A stretch of 58,777 bases of DNA from Roseivivax sediminis. GTDB lineage: Bacteria; Pseudomonadota; Alphaproteobacteria; Rhodobacterales; Rhodobacteraceae. The notes below the pieces were generated by a model. It made no database searches, was not told the origin of the DNA, and was given only the letters and a program-made list of their open reading frames with translations. Within the stretch, counting starts at the first letter, position 1, and every line of letters starts with the position of its first letter. The stretch is taken from assembly GCF_900112685.1 (NCBI RefSeq), contig NZ_FOMS01000018.1:1-58777 (forward strand). Direction: 5' to 3'. Below, piece after piece: positions 17,246 to 26,194 of the stretch. The translations under genes and the position numbers were made by a program.

Positions 17246-18004
17246 ATGATGACCCCGATCCTCGAAGCCCGCCACCTGTCGCGCCATTTCGGCGCCATTC
17301 GCGCCGTCGACGACGTCAGCTTCGCGCTTGCGCCGGGGGAACTGCTCGCCATCATCGGTCCAAACGGTGCGGGAAAGTCGACCTGTTTCAACATGCTCAT
17401 GGGCCAGCTCCGGCCGACGCACGGGACGGTGCATCTCGATGGCACCGATATCACGCACTGGCCGACGCGGCGGATCTGGCGGGCGGGGGTTGGGCGCACC
17501 TTCCAGATCACCGCCACCTATCCGTCGATGCGGGTGATCGAGAACGTGCAGATGGCGCTCCTGTCGCATCATGGGCGGGCCTTCTCGATCATCCCCAGGG
17601 CGCGCGGACTCTACCGCGACGACGCGATGGTGCTGCTTGAGACCGTCGGCATGGCCGATCAGGCCGGCCGGCACGCCGCGATTCTCGCCTACGGCGACCT
17701 CAAGCGGCTGGAGCTGGCGATCGCGCTCGCCCACGATCCCAAGCTTCTGCTGATGGACGAGCCGACGGCCGGGATGGCCCCACGCGAGCGCACGGATCTC
17801 ATGCGGCTCGTGGCCGGGATCGTGCGGGATCGCGGCACCGCCGTCCTCTTCACCGAACACGACATGGACGTCGTCTTTACCCATGCGCACCGGATCATGG
17901 TGCTGAACCGCGGCCAGCTCATCGCCGAAGGCGATGCGGACGCGATTCGCGCCGATCCGCGCGTGCAGGAAGTCTATCTCGGCGGCGGCACGCTCGCGCT
18001 TTGA
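17246..18004 (+). CDS. HAAT importer ATPase, LivG type
   Basis: 252 residues. Walker A is GPNGAGKST, the signature region reads LAYGDLKRLELA (LivG proteins often have SYGxxRxLEIA in place of LSGGQ), Walker B is LLLMDEPTAGM, and the switch His is in LFTEHDMDVVF. It energises the fused permease together with LivF. A GAGGTG ribosome site precedes tandem ATG codons at 17246 and 17249. The LivF start lies 27 nt after the stop. Confidence 0.93.
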   Translation: MMTPILEARHLSRHFGAIRAVDDVSFALAPGELLAIIGPNGAGKSTCFNMLMGQLRPTHGTVHLDGTDITHWPTRRIWRAGVGRTFQITATYPSMRVIENVQMALLSHHGRAFSIIPRARGLYRDDAMVLLETVGMADQAGRHAAILAYGDLKRLELAIALAHDPKLLLMDEPTAGMAPRERTDLMRLVAGIVRDRGTAVLFTEHDMDVVFTHAHRIMVLNRGQLIAEGDADAIRADPRVQEVYLGGGTLAL

Positions 18005-18030
18005 TCCCGCACTATAACCCGGAGCCAGAC

Positions 18031-18732
18031 ATGCTCGACGTCAGCGAACTCGATACCTTCTACGGCAAGGCCCAGGTCCTGCACGGCATGTCTTTCGCGG
18101 TGGGGCAGGGGGAGGTGGTGGCGCTGCTGGGCCGCAACGGCGCGGGCAAGACGACGACACTGAAGTCGATCATGCAGCTCGTGCCGCCGCGCGGGGGGCG
18201 TGTGACCTTCGGCGGTCGCGACATTACCGGCTGGCCGCCGCACCGGGTGGCGCAGGCGGGGCTCGGCTACGTGCCGGAGGAACGGCGCATCTTCACACAG
18301 CTTTCGGTTGTCGAGAACCTCGAGGTCGGTCGTCAGCCACCTCGCGACGGTGCCGTCGCCTGGACCGAGGGTTCCCTGTTCGAGCTTTTCCCCAATCTCG
18401 CGGAGCGGCGGCGGAATGCCGGCAAGGCGCTTTCGGGCGGGGAGCAGCAGATGCTGACCATTGCGCGCACGCTGATGGGCAATCCTGCGCTGGTCCTGCT
18501 CGACGAGCCGTCCGAGGGCATCGCCCCGGTGATCGTGGAGCAGATGGCGCATGCGATCCTGCGGCTCAAGGCCGAGGGGCTTACGGTGCTGTTGTCCGAG
18601 CAGAATCTGCATTTTGCCCGCGCCGTCGCCGATCGCGCGGTCATCGTCGAGCATGGCGAAGTGAAGTTCGACGGCACCCTCGCCGACCTCGAGGCCCATC
18701 CCGAGATCCGCGACGCCTACCTGTCGGTCTGA
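18031..18732 (+). CDS. HAAT importer ATPase, LivF type
   Basis: 233 residues. Walker A GRNGAGKTTT, signature LSGGEQQMLTIARTL, Walker B LVLLDEPSEGI, switch region LLSEQNLHFA; YVPEERRIF is typical of LivF. It pairs with the LivG-type ATPase. The ATG at 18031 has GGAG about 7 nt upstream. This is the last gene of the oxygenase-importer operon. Confidence 0.93.
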   Translation: MLDVSELDTFYGKAQVLHGMSFAVGQGEVVALLGRNGAGKTTTLKSIMQLVPPRGGRVTFGGRDITGWPPHRVAQAGLGYVPEERRIFTQLSVVENLEVGRQPPRDGAVAWTEGSLFELFPNLAERRRNAGKALSGGEQQMLTIARTLMGNPALVLLDEPSEGIAPVIVEQMAHAILRLKAEGLTVLLSEQNLHFARAVADRAVIVEHGEVKFDGTLADLEAHPEIRDAYLSV

Positions 18733-18812
18733 ACCGTTCCGCTCCGCTGACCATTCGTCTTGCGGAACACACGTGATGGGTTAATCTTTTTTCCGAAAAG
18801 TCGCCTAAAAGG

Positions 18813-18826
18813 TTAACGCGCCTTAA
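18813..18826 (+). promoter_or_regulatory. Paired TTAA half-sites in an AT-rich leader
   Basis: TTAA at 18813 and 18823 are separated by 6 nt in an unusually AT-rich leader before the 104-residue gene. The known CtrA site is TTAA-N7-TTAA, one base longer, so this is only a near match. Confidence 0.25.
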
Positions 18827-18933
18827 TCTTGCCAGAAACGCAACCCAAGGTTGGGTGTATTCGGAGGTTGTCGCTCTCTTATAGGAAGAGTTGCCGCCGC
18901 CGGACAACGACAGCTCAATCGGGGGTATTTAAG

Positions 18934-19248
18934 ATGTTCGTTGACCGTAGCCTCAAGAAGGACGCCGCCCTGGTGGCGTCGGTGCCGAAGACCACGATCC
19001 GTCGCAATGCCGTGCGCACCGCAATCAAGCGGCTTCAGGCGCTGCCGACCCCGGCCCGGTGGCCGCTGGCCGAATACCGTCTGCGCAAGCGGGAATTCGA
19101 CGAGTTTCGGGCCATCAGCCGCAGGATCCTGAAAGGCGAGGAGCCGCCCGAAGGCGATGTTCTGCGCCTGCAGATGTATGCCTCGATGATCTTCGAGAGC
19201 ATCGACCGCGCCGACAAGGACGAACTGGCCGCCGTCGCGGCCGAGTGA
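18934..19248 (+). CDS. Conserved-looking hypothetical protein, 104 aa
   Basis: Not recognised. A basic N-terminus (FVDRSLKKDAALVASVPKTTIRRNAVRTAIKRLQAL) is followed by a helical region with REFDEFRAISRRILKGEEPPEGDVLRLQMYASMIFESIDRADKDEL. It has no signal peptide or membrane segment, so it is probably cytoplasmic and all-alpha. It stands alone behind an AT-rich leader and ends in a strong hairpin. The start at 18934 fits the change from non-protein-like to charged helical text, though no strong ribosome site is seen. Confidence 0.7.
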   Translation: MFVDRSLKKDAALVASVPKTTIRRNAVRTAIKRLQALPTPARWPLAEYRLRKREFDEFRAISRRILKGEEPPEGDVLRLQMYASMIFESIDRADKDELAAVAAE

Positions 19249-19256
19249 TGCAGCCT

Positions 19257-19295
19257 CGGCGGACGGGGGGTGGGCCCCGTCCGCCGAATATCGTT
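19257..19295. terminator. Bidirectional hairpin between the 104-aa gene and truB
   Basis: A perfect 12-bp stem (19257-19268 with 19275-19286) with a 6-nt loop lies between two converging stop codons. The flanks have only short A/T stretches. Confidence 0.65.
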
Positions 19296-20198
19296 CTACC
19301 GGAAGACCCTGTCGGGCCAGAGTTCGCCACCCTTGAAACGGCCGACGGCGATGGCGCGGCCGCCATGGCTTGCCCAGCAGGGTGCGCCGTAATCCAGCCC
19401 AGATGCCACGACCGTGCCGGGATTCCCGTTGCGCAGCCGCGCCGCGCCGTCATCGGTGCAGCGCGCCTCGGGCAGATCCGTCAGGCCCGCCTCGACCGGC
19501 AACAGTTTTTCGTCCAGCTCCGGGCTCTTGGCGAGCGACTCGATTTCCTCGATGCTCAGACCGTCCTCTGCCTCGAAGGGGCCGGACCAGGTGCGGCGCA
19601 GCGACACGACGTGGCCGAGGCAGCCGAGCGCCTGCCCGAGATCGCGCGCGACGGAGCGGACGTAACCGCCCTTGCCGCAGACCATCTCAAGCTCGACGTG
19701 ATCGGCGTCGGGCCGCTCGGTCATCGTCAGTTCCTCGACCCAGAGCGGGCGGGCCGCGATCTCCATCGTCTCTCCGTCGCGGGCGCGCTTGTAGGCCCTT
19801 TCCCCGTCGATCTTCACCGCCGAGAATTGCGGCGGCACCTGCATGATCTCTCCGACGAAGCCGTGTAGCGCCTCCTTGATCTCGCCGTCCGAGGGGCGGG
19901 CCTGCGCGGTCTCGATCACCTCGCCCTCGGCGTCGTCGGTGTTCGTCGCGGCGCCCAGCCGCACGGTGAAGCGGTAGGCCTTGAGCGCATCGGTCACGTA
20001 GGGGACGGTTTTCGTGGCCTCGCCAATCGCGATGGCCAGCACGCCCGTCGCCTCGGGGTCGAGCGTGCCGGCATGGCCGGCCTTCTTGGCCGCCAGCGCC
20101 CAACGCACCTTGTTCACGACTGCGGTGGAGGTCATGCCGGCCGGCTTGTCGACCACCAACCATCCCGAGATGTCGCGACCCTTGCGTGCGCGCCCCAT
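19296..20198 (-). CDS. truB: tRNA pseudouridine(55) synthase TruB
   Basis: 300 residues. The catalytic loop [13 protein letters not shown] holds the active Asp. [21 protein letters not shown] at the N-terminus and [21 protein letters not shown] are family signatures. The enzyme converts U55 in the T-loop of tRNAs to pseudouridine. Length is normal. It is a single gene, with 126 nt between its start and the divergent methyltransferase gene. Confidence 0.97.
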   Translation of the reverse strand: MGRARKGRDISGWLVVDKPAGMTSTAVVNKVRWALAAKKAGHAGTLDPEATGVLAIAIGEATKTVPYVTDALKAYRFTVRLGAATNTDDAEGEVIETAQARPSDGEIKEALHGFVGEIMQVPPQFSAVKIDGERAYKRARDGETMEIAARPLWVEELTMTERPDADHVELEMVCGKGGYVRSVARDLGQALGCLGHVVSLRRTWSGPFEAEDGLSIEEIESLAKSPELDEKLLPVEAGLTDLPEARCTDDGAARLRNGNPGTVVASGLDYGAPCWASHGGRAIAVGRFKGGELWPDRVFR

Positions 20199-20324
20199 GC
20201 CGATCCCCTTGCTGCGAATGAGGCTGGCCGCGTAGCGAATGCCCGCGCGTCGGTCAAGCCTGACCGCGCTTGACGGACCACTTCGGGGCTTCTACCCGGT
20301 TCGGATGTGCCCGGCCGCAAAGGA

Positions 20325-21200
20325 ATGACATACGTGCAGAGTGTAAAGGCCGCGAAAACGAAACGCCGTGAGGCGTTTCTGAACCGCTTCGACCTGGCGT
20401 CCTGCAAGGGGCTCGAGATCGGGCCGTTCGACCGGCCTGTCTTCAACCGCGATCGGTTCCCGGGGATACTCTACGCCGACGTGCAGGACACGGAAACCTT
20501 GCGCAACATGGCGGCCCGAGCCGCCGAGAAGGGCAAGCCGCGCGACCCCGCTGACGTCGTGCCGGTCGACCACGTCCTCCTCGACCGACAACTCGACGAG
20601 GTGATTCCGCACCGGTCGCTCGACTTCGTGTTCTGCGCCCACGTGCTCGAACATGTGCCGGACATGATCCGCGTGCTGCAGGGGGTGGAGCGGATCCTGC
20701 GGCCCGGGGGGGTGTTCCTCATGGCCTATCCCGACCGACGCTACACCTACGACATCGACCGGCCAGCGACCACACTGGCGCAACTCAGGGACCGGCATAC
20801 GCGCGGACTCACCCGGCCCGACCCGGACATCGTGCGCGAACACTTCCTCATGAACCGGCCAGTCAACGTCCGCGCGTTGTGGGAGGGCAAGTCGCGCGCC
20901 ATAGGTTCGCGCCGCCACACGCCCGAATTCGCCGAGGCCCGCGCCAAGGCGGCGCGCGACGCCTACGTCGACGTGCACTGCAACGTGCTGTCCTCGGCGG
21001 AGTTCGGCCCGCTGATGCAGGCGCTGCGCGCCGAAGGGCTGATCGGGCTGGACCTTGCGCTGGTGGAGGAGACGCGCGCGCCCCAGCACGAGTTCTACGC
21101 CGCGCTCGTGCGCCCCATGCCGCAGATCGAGCGGATTGCACGGGGCCTCCTGCGCCGGGCCGGACGGCCGGGGATCCGCAGCAATCCGCGGATCCGCTGA
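20325..21200 (+). CDS. Class I SAM-dependent methyltransferase
   Basis: About 291 residues. The SAM site is CKGLEIGPFDRPVFNRD, an EIGP variant of motif I seen in glycan- or cell-surface-associated methyltransferases. Motif IV is LDFVFCAHVLEHVPDMIRVLQGVERILRPGGVFLMAYPD. The substrate is unknown. The start is uncertain: ATG at 20325, or GTG at 20334 with AAAGGA at a better 9-nt spacing. It converges with the GFA-type gene with 4 nt between stops. Confidence 0.8.
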   Translation: MTYVQSVKAAKTKRREAFLNRFDLASCKGLEIGPFDRPVFNRDRFPGILYADVQDTETLRNMAARAAEKGKPRDPADVVPVDHVLLDRQLDEVIPHRSLDFVFCAHVLEHVPDMIRVLQGVERILRPGGVFLMAYPDRRYTYDIDRPATTLAQLRDRHTRGLTRPDPDIVREHFLMNRPVNVRALWEGKSRAIGSRRHTPEFAEARAKAARDAYVDVHCNVLSSAEFGPLMQALRAEGLIGLDLALVEETRAPQHEFYAALVRPMPQIERIARGLLRRAGRPGIRSNPRIR

Positions 21201-21204
21201 GCGC

Positions 21205-21681
21205 TCAGGGCCTCTGGCCCTCGGCCGCGAACCGCGCGACGAGGTCCCGCATCTCGTCCATGCCGGGAAAGCCCGGGAAGCTCGCCGCGGTGTCGAGATG
21301 GACGAAGGGCAGTTTCTCCTCGGTCTGGGTCTCCACGAACGGTGCCGCCCAGGCCGGATCGTCGAGCATTGTCGCCCGCATATTGACCATGTTCGGCAGC
21401 ATGTCGGCCCGCGTGAACATCCAGCTCATGCAGTCCGGACAGAAGAAATGGGCCAGCCCGTCACTCCTGGCTCCGCCGCGCACCGGCTCGGGCCCGGAGA
21501 CGACAAAGCCCGCCTCGGGCACGGCGACCGACAGCGAGAACGCGCTGGCCGTCATCCGCTGGCAGCCGCGGCAATGACAGGCCATGGTGACCAGCGGCGG
21601 GGCGGAGATCGTCATTTCCGTCGCGCCGCAGCGACAGCGGGCGGTCAGGGGCAGCTTCCATTCGGCGGCGGGATCGGTCAT
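21205..21681 (-). CDS. GFA/CENP-V (Mss4-like) zinc protein
   Basis: 158 residues. Seven Cys residues fit the family's two zinc sites: C16-x-C18, C35-x-C37-x2-C40 and C81-x2-C84. Members include glutathione-dependent formaldehyde-activating enzymes, but most have no proven reaction. The ATG at 21681 is preceded by GGAAGG, and earlier in-frame starts lie within the divergent gene. It is divergent from the Sua5-type gene with a 60-nt gap. Confidence 0.88.
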   Translation of the reverse strand: MTDPAAEWKLPLTARCRCGATEMTISAPPLVTMACHCRGCQRMTASAFSLSVAVPEAGFVVSGPEPVRGGARSDGLAHFFCPDCMSWMFTRADMLPNMVNMRATMLDDPAWAAPFVETQTEEKLPFVHLDTAASFPGFPGMDEMRDLVARFAAEGQRP

Positions 21682-21741
21682 GGCACTACCTTCCAGGGGC
21701 GGTCGACTCGCCCAATAGCACGCGCCGCCGCAGGAGGGCAG

Positions 21742-22686
21742 ATGCGCAGCACCGAACGGCTGAAGGCCGACAGTCACGGGATCGCCCGTGCCGCCACGCT
21801 CTGGCGTGACGGAGAGGCCGTCGCCTTCCCGACCGAGACGGTCTATGGTCTCGGCGCGGATGCGCGAAACGATCACGCCATCGCGGGGATCTTCGAGGCG
21901 AAGGCGCGACCGAGTTTCAATCCCCTGATCGTGCATGTCGCGGACCTCCCGGCGGCAGAGGCGCTGGTGAACTGGTCCGATGCGGCGCGGGCGGTGGCGC
22001 AGGCGTTCTGGCCGGGGCCGCTGACCCTGGTCCTGCCGCTCCGGCCGGGCGCGGGAGTGTCGAAACTGGTGACGGCGGGGCTGAACACGCTCGCCGTGCG
22101 CATGCCAGCGCATCCGGTCGCGCGGGCGCTACTGGCGGAGTTCGGCGGGCCCGTCGCTGCGCCCTCGGCCAACCGGTCGGGACGGATCAGCCCGACGCAA
22201 GCCGACCATGTCGCCCGGAGCCTCGACGGCCGGATCGCCGCCATCGTCGACGGCGGCGCGGCGGAGGTGGGCCTCGAATCGACCATTCTGGGGTTCGACG
22301 GCGCTCCGATCCTGCTGCGTCCCGGCGGGATTTCGGGCGATGAGTTGAGCGCCGCGCTCGGCGTGCCGGTCGTGGCGCGATCGGACGGCGATGGCGTCTC
22401 CGCGCCGGGCCAGACCGCCTCGCATTACGCTCCGGCGGCGGATGTGAGGCTCGATGCAAAGACGTGGCGCGGCGGCGAGGCGCGGCTCGGCTTCGGACCG
22501 GTGGAGTGCGATCTGAACCTGTCGGCCGCCGGCGACCTGCGCGAGGCGGCGGCGAACCTCTTTGCGCATCTGCACACGCTCGATGCCTGCGGAGCCGGGA
22601 CGATCGCCGTGTCCCCGGTCCCGCGGCGCGGGCTGGGCCTTGCGATCAACGACCGGCTGGCGCGCGCCGCGGCGCCGCGCGGTTGA
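21742..22686 (+). CDS. L-threonylcarbamoyladenylate synthase (Sua5/YwlC type)
   Basis: 314 residues, the long Sua5 form. The YrdC domain (1-~200) has AVAFPTETVYGLGADA, KARPSFNPLIVHV and PSANRSGRISPT. The C-terminal Sua5 domain begins after a linker containing SAPGQTASHYAP. It makes threonylcarbamoyl-AMP from Thr, bicarbonate and ATP for t6A37 in tRNAs reading ANN codons. AGGAGGG lies 4 nt before the ATG. An essential-type gene; the peroxiredoxin gene follows after 75 nt. Confidence 0.95.
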   Translation: MRSTERLKADSHGIARAATLWRDGEAVAFPTETVYGLGADARNDHAIAGIFEAKARPSFNPLIVHVADLPAAEALVNWSDAARAVAQAFWPGPLTLVLPLRPGAGVSKLVTAGLNTLAVRMPAHPVARALLAEFGGPVAAPSANRSGRISPTQADHVARSLDGRIAAIVDGGAAEVGLESTILGFDGAPILLRPGGISGDELSAALGVPVVARSDGDGVSAPGQTASHYAPAADVRLDAKTWRGGEARLGFGPVECDLNLSAAGDLREAAANLFAHLHTLDACGAGTIAVSPVPRRGLGLAINDRLARAAAPRG

Positions 22687-22761
22687 GCGTGCAAGGGGGC
22701 TGCATTCCTCGGCGCAGCACCTTATCTGTGCCGCAACGGCAACCGACACGGAGGACAACCC

Positions 22762-23418
22762 ATGTCCCTGCGAATCAACGACACCATTCCCGACCTGACC
22801 GTGGAAACCGACCAGGGCACGTTCTCGCTCCATGATTTCGTGGGCGACAGCTGGGTGATCCTGTTCTCGCACCCGAAGAACTTCACCCCGGTCTGCACCA
22901 CCGAATTCGGCGCAGTGGCGCAGCTGGCCGACGAATGGGCCAAGCGCAACACCAAGGTGATCGGCATCTCCGTCGATTCGGCCGAGGACCACGGCAAGTG
23001 GAAGCAGGACATCGAAGTGGTCAGCCAGGGCGCCGAGGCCGGCTTCCCGATCATCGCGGACACCTCGCTCGAGGTTTCCAAGGCGTTCGACATGCTCCCG
23101 GCCGAGGCGTACCTGCCCGACGGGCGCACGCCGAACGACACCGCCACCGTGCGGTCCGTCTACATCATCGCGCCGGACAAGACGCTCAAGCTGTCGATGA
23201 CCTATCCGATGAATGTCGGCCGCAACTTCGCGGAAATCCTGCGCGCGCTGGACGGGCTGCAGACGGCCGCCGAGCACGGGGTGGCGACGCCGGCGAACTG
23301 GCAGGTGGGCGACGACGTGGTGATCCCCGCGACCGTGTCGGCGGAGGATGCCACCACGCGCTTCGGCCAGTATCAGACCGTTCTGCCCTATCTGCGCATG
23401 ACCAAGCTGCCGGGCTGA
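22762..23418 (+). CDS. 1-Cys peroxiredoxin (Prx6 type)
   Basis: 218 residues. The peroxidatic Cys is in HPKNFTPVCTTEFG, and the Prx6-like C-terminal domain contains DGLQTAAEHGVATPANW. It reduces peroxides in the cytoplasm. There is no second conserved resolving Cys, as expected of the 1-Cys class. GGAGGA sits upstream of the ATG. A 15-bp hairpin follows. Confidence 0.95.
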   Translation: MSLRINDTIPDLTVETDQGTFSLHDFVGDSWVILFSHPKNFTPVCTTEFGAVAQLADEWAKRNTKVIGISVDSAEDHGKWKQDIEVVSQGAEAGFPIIADTSLEVSKAFDMLPAEAYLPDGRTPNDTATVRSVYIIAPDKTLKLSMTYPMNVGRNFAEILRALDGLQTAAEHGVATPANWQVGDDVVIPATVSAEDATTRFGQYQTVLPYLRMTKLPG

Positions 23419-23466
23419 GACCGGCGGCCGGGCGGCGAGCTGCATAGGCGGCTGGCAGCTGCCACC

Positions 23467-23504
23467 GTGGAGCACCGGCCGCGCCAGGGCGGCCGGTGCT
23501 CCAC
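23467..23504. terminator. Long GC hairpin after the peroxiredoxin gene
   Basis: A perfect 15-bp inverted repeat (23467-23481 with 23490-23504, 8-nt loop) begins 49 nt after the stop codon. No T-tract follows, so it may be an mRNA 3'-end stabiliser or a repeat rather than a classical terminator. Confidence 0.5.
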
Positions 23505-23582
23505 GGGCGGACCGCCCAGCCGGCTCGACCTTGCCAGCCGCGCCGCCATAGGGTCTCATCGCCTCCGCAAAAAGGAGGCCCC

Positions 23583-24623
23583 ATGCCCCAACCCTTCGCC
23601 CTCGGCGGGACCGAGATTGCTCCGGGTAGCCGCCGCACGGTCGATCTGCCGGTATCGGTCCTCTCCGATCACACGCCGGTCACGCTGTCGGCCCATGTGG
23701 TCCATGGCCGGCGTCCGGGTCCTGCGCTCTTCGTTTCCGCGGCCATCCACGGCGACGAGGTCATTGGGGTGGAGATCGTCCGCCGCCTCCTGCGCACGGC
23801 CCCGGTAGCGCGCCTGTCGGGTACGCTGATCGCGGTGCCGATCGTAAACGCCTTCGGTTTTCTCAACCATTCGCGCTATCTGCCGGACCGGCGGGATCTC
23901 AACCGCTGTTTCCCGGGCTTCGCGCAGGGATCGCTCGCCGGACGACTGGCGGCCCTCTTCATGTCCGAGATCGTCACCCGCTGCGACGTGGGCATTGACC
24001 TGCATTCCGCCGCGGTCGGACGTATCAACCTGCCGCAAATTCGCCTGACACCCGGCAATCCGCGCCTGCGCTCGCTCGGAGAGGCGTTCGCGGCGCCGGT
24101 CACGCTGCATTCCCGCGTACGGGAGGGCTCGCTGCGCGCCGCTGCCGAATCCGAGGGCGTCGACGTCCTGCTCTACGAAGCGGGCGAGGGGCTGCGCTTC
24201 GACGAGATGGCCGCGCGCGCCGGCGTCGCCGGCATCCTCCGGGTGATGAAGGCGCTCGGCATGACTTCCGCGCGCGGTGTCCCGCGCAGCCGCGCGCCGG
24301 CGGTGTTCTGCGAAAGCTCCACCTGGGTGCGCGCACCGACCGGCGGGCTCCTTCGGACCCTCAAGCCGCGCGGCGAATACGTGGAGGAGGGGGCGGTCCT
24401 CGGCCTCGTCTCCGACCCGTTCGGCGACGTGGAAGCGGAGGTCCTCGCCCCCGCATCGGGCATCGTCATCGGCCGCACCAACCTTCCGGTGGTGAACGAG
24501 GGCGACGCGCTCTTTCACGTCGCGATGCCCGAACGCCCGGCCGTGGCCGAAGCCGCCGCGCAGGGCTTCGTCGCAGAGCTTCTCGACGCCCCGCCGCTCT
24601 TCGACGAGGACGAAATCATCTGA
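23583..24623 (+). CDS. Succinylglutamate desuccinylase/aspartoacylase-family protein
   Basis: 346 residues. Zinc ligands are visible in AAIHGDEVIG (H-x-x-E) and later GIDLHSAAVG (H). The C-terminal part (WVRAPTGGLLRTLKPRGEYVEEGAVLGLVSDPFG) resembles the beta-barrel of this M14-like family. Such enzymes deacylate N-acyl amino acids or related amides; in Rhodobacteria the substrate is usually unknown. GGAGG precedes the ATG. Single gene, followed by a GAGTATTT repeat. Confidence 0.9.
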   Translation: MPQPFALGGTEIAPGSRRTVDLPVSVLSDHTPVTLSAHVVHGRRPGPALFVSAAIHGDEVIGVEIVRRLLRTAPVARLSGTLIAVPIVNAFGFLNHSRYLPDRRDLNRCFPGFAQGSLAGRLAALFMSEIVTRCDVGIDLHSAAVGRINLPQIRLTPGNPRLRSLGEAFAAPVTLHSRVREGSLRAAAESEGVDVLLYEAGEGLRFDEMAARAGVAGILRVMKALGMTSARGVPRSRAPAVFCESSTWVRAPTGGLLRTLKPRGEYVEEGAVLGLVSDPFGDVEAEVLAPASGIVIGRTNLPVVNEGDALFHVAMPERPAVAEAAAQGFVAELLDAPPLFDEDEII

Positions 24624-24631
24624 GGTGCCCC

Positions 24632-24697
24632 GCCCCCGCTTCTTCTCGTTCGCAATACTCCGGGGGGCGCCGCAGGCGCGGGGGCAGCGCCCCCTCC
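24632..24697 (+). repeat. GAGTATTT-type intergenic repeat, copy R4
   Basis: CGCTTCTTCTCGTTCGCAATACTCCGGGG, then GC-rich short inverted repeats (GGGGGC with GCCCCC). It begins 9 nt after the stop codon of the aspartoacylase-type gene. Confidence 0.7.
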
Positions 24698-24783
24698 GAC
24701 CTCTCCGGGCCGCGCCCTTCCGGGTTGCATTCGCCCGCGCCCGGGCGGCATAGGGGCGGCGCAGCGACAAGGGAGGATCCCCC

Positions 24784-25572
24784 ATGCCCGTCACCCTCGC
24801 CACCTGGAACATCAACTCGGTCCGGCTTCGCGCGGGGCTGGTGACGGAGCTTCTGCGCCAGGAGGCGCCGGACATCCTGTGCCTTCAGGAATGCAAGAGC
24901 CCGGTGGACAAGATCCCCTTGGAAATATTCCACAATATCGGCTACCGGCACATCGCCGCGCGCGGCGAGAAGGGCTATAACGGCGTCGCGATCCTGTCGA
25001 AACTGCCGATGGAGGATGCGGGCGATCTCAACTTCGCCAAGCTCGGCCAGGCCCGGCACGTCGCCGGGCGGCTGGAGGACGGTACCGTCATCCACAACTT
25101 CTACGTGCCCGCGGGCGGCGACGTGCCGGACCGCGAGAAGAACCCCAAGTTCGGCCAGAAGCTCGACTATGTCGCCGACATGCAGAAGCACTTCGGCGCG
25201 GACCGGCCGCACCGGTCGATCCTCGTCGGCGATCTCAACATCGCCCCGCGCGAGGACGACGTCTGGTCGCACAAGCAGCTTCTGAAGGTCGTCTCGCACA
25301 CGCCGGTGGAGACCGAGGCGCTGAACGCGGCGCAGGAGGCCGGCGGCTGGGTCGACGTCACCCGCCAGGACATCCCCGACGGGCAGCTCTATTCGTGGTG
25401 GTCCTACCGCTCGCCGGACTGGAACGCCGCCGACAAGGGCCGCCGGCTCGACCACATCTGGGCCACCCCCGACCTAGCCTCGGGCGCCTCGGGCAGCCGC
25501 ATCCTGCGCGAGGTCCGCGGCTGGGAGAAACCGTCGGACCACGCCCCGGTCTTCGCGACCTTCGACATCTGA
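24784..25572 (+). CDS. xth: Exodeoxyribonuclease III
   Basis: 262 residues with all EEP-fold motifs: ATWNINSVR, ILCLQECK (metal-binding Glu), GYNGVAILS, VGDLNIAPREDD, RRLDHIWA and SDHAPVFATF (catalytic His). It cuts DNA at abasic sites and removes 3' blocks in base-excision repair. GGGAGGA lies about 6 nt before the ATG. Confidence 0.96.
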   Translation: MPVTLATWNINSVRLRAGLVTELLRQEAPDILCLQECKSPVDKIPLEIFHNIGYRHIAARGEKGYNGVAILSKLPMEDAGDLNFAKLGQARHVAGRLEDGTVIHNFYVPAGGDVPDREKNPKFGQKLDYVADMQKHFGADRPHRSILVGDLNIAPREDDVWSHKQLLKVVSHTPVETEALNAAQEAGGWVDVTRQDIPDGQLYSWWSYRSPDWNAADKGRRLDHIWATPDLASGASGSRILREVRGWEKPSDHAPVFATFDI

Positions 25573-25697
25573 GCGGGGGCTGGCCGCCCTCCGGCATCCG
25601 TATGGCTCGCGTATGGCTCCGCCGGCCAGACGCGCAGGCCGGTTGCCGCCCGCCCCGTCCTGACGCAGGATCGCGCCCGGACGGGTGAGGGGACGGC

Positions 25698-26012
25698 ATG
25701 AGCGACGCGGACGCGGCCTTCGCGAAGGCGGAGGAGATGATCGAAGAGGCGACCCGGGACGGGGCGGAGCGGTTGAGCTTCGACCTGGAGGAAATGCGTG
25801 CGTTTGACCGGTTGCCCGCGCGGATCGCCGAGGCCCGAACGCTGCGGCGGATTGAACTCGACAAAACGCAGGTCAGCGACCTTGCCCCGCTCTCCGGACT
25901 GACGGCGCTGAGAGGGCTGTGGCTCAACGGCACGCAAGCCAGCGAGCTCGCCGCGCTTTCAGAGGTTTCCGACCTATATAGGCTGGGTCAGGGACGTTCC
26001 GGGCTACTTTGA
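25698..26012 (+). pseudogene. Leucine-rich-repeat protein remnant (104 aa)
   Basis: An open frame with a helical N-terminal cap (AEEMIEEATRDGAERLSFDLEEMRAFDRLP) and about two internalin-like LRR units (RIELDKTQVSDLAPLSGLTALRGLWLNGTQASELAAL). It then breaks into unrelated sequence and stops only 8 nt before MITE-like copy A. Full-length relatives have many such units, so this looks like the 5' end of a truncated gene, possibly cut by the element. It could still make a short protein. GGTGAGGGG precedes the ATG. Confidence 0.6.
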
Positions 26013-26019
26013 TCGTGGA

Positions 26020-26194
26020 GTCGGGCGCGCGGCGGCCCGCGGGTGGGCGCCGCTGCCTCCGAGATCTACGCTTCATCCCGGCCACGTCCCTCCGCAATAC
26101 GAACGTCGTACAAGGGTGACATCGCGCCGACCCGGCGGGCGGGCCGGCGCGCGCCCGGCGCCTTCGGCGCTGTTCGGGCGGGATCGCTTTGCTC
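26020..26194 (+). repeat. MITE-like intergenic element, copy A
   Basis: Ends in an imperfect ~20-bp inverted repeat (26021-26040 with 26139-26158, 18 of 20 matching). The core CTTCATCCCGGCC...CCTCCGCAATACGAACGTCG...AAGGGTGACATCGCGCC and the end GCCTTCGGCGCTGTTCGGGCGG match copies B, C and D. It carries no gene. Together with its flanks it fills the 300-nt gap before the CnoX-like gene. Confidence 0.75.

Noticed and set aside
15877-17517. Long antisense frame over the LivHM permease
   Set aside because: Mirror of a strongly coding frame; no domain seen.
18813-18826. CtrA binding site
   Set aside because: The half-sites are 6 nt apart rather than 7, so it is listed only as a weak feature and not claimed.
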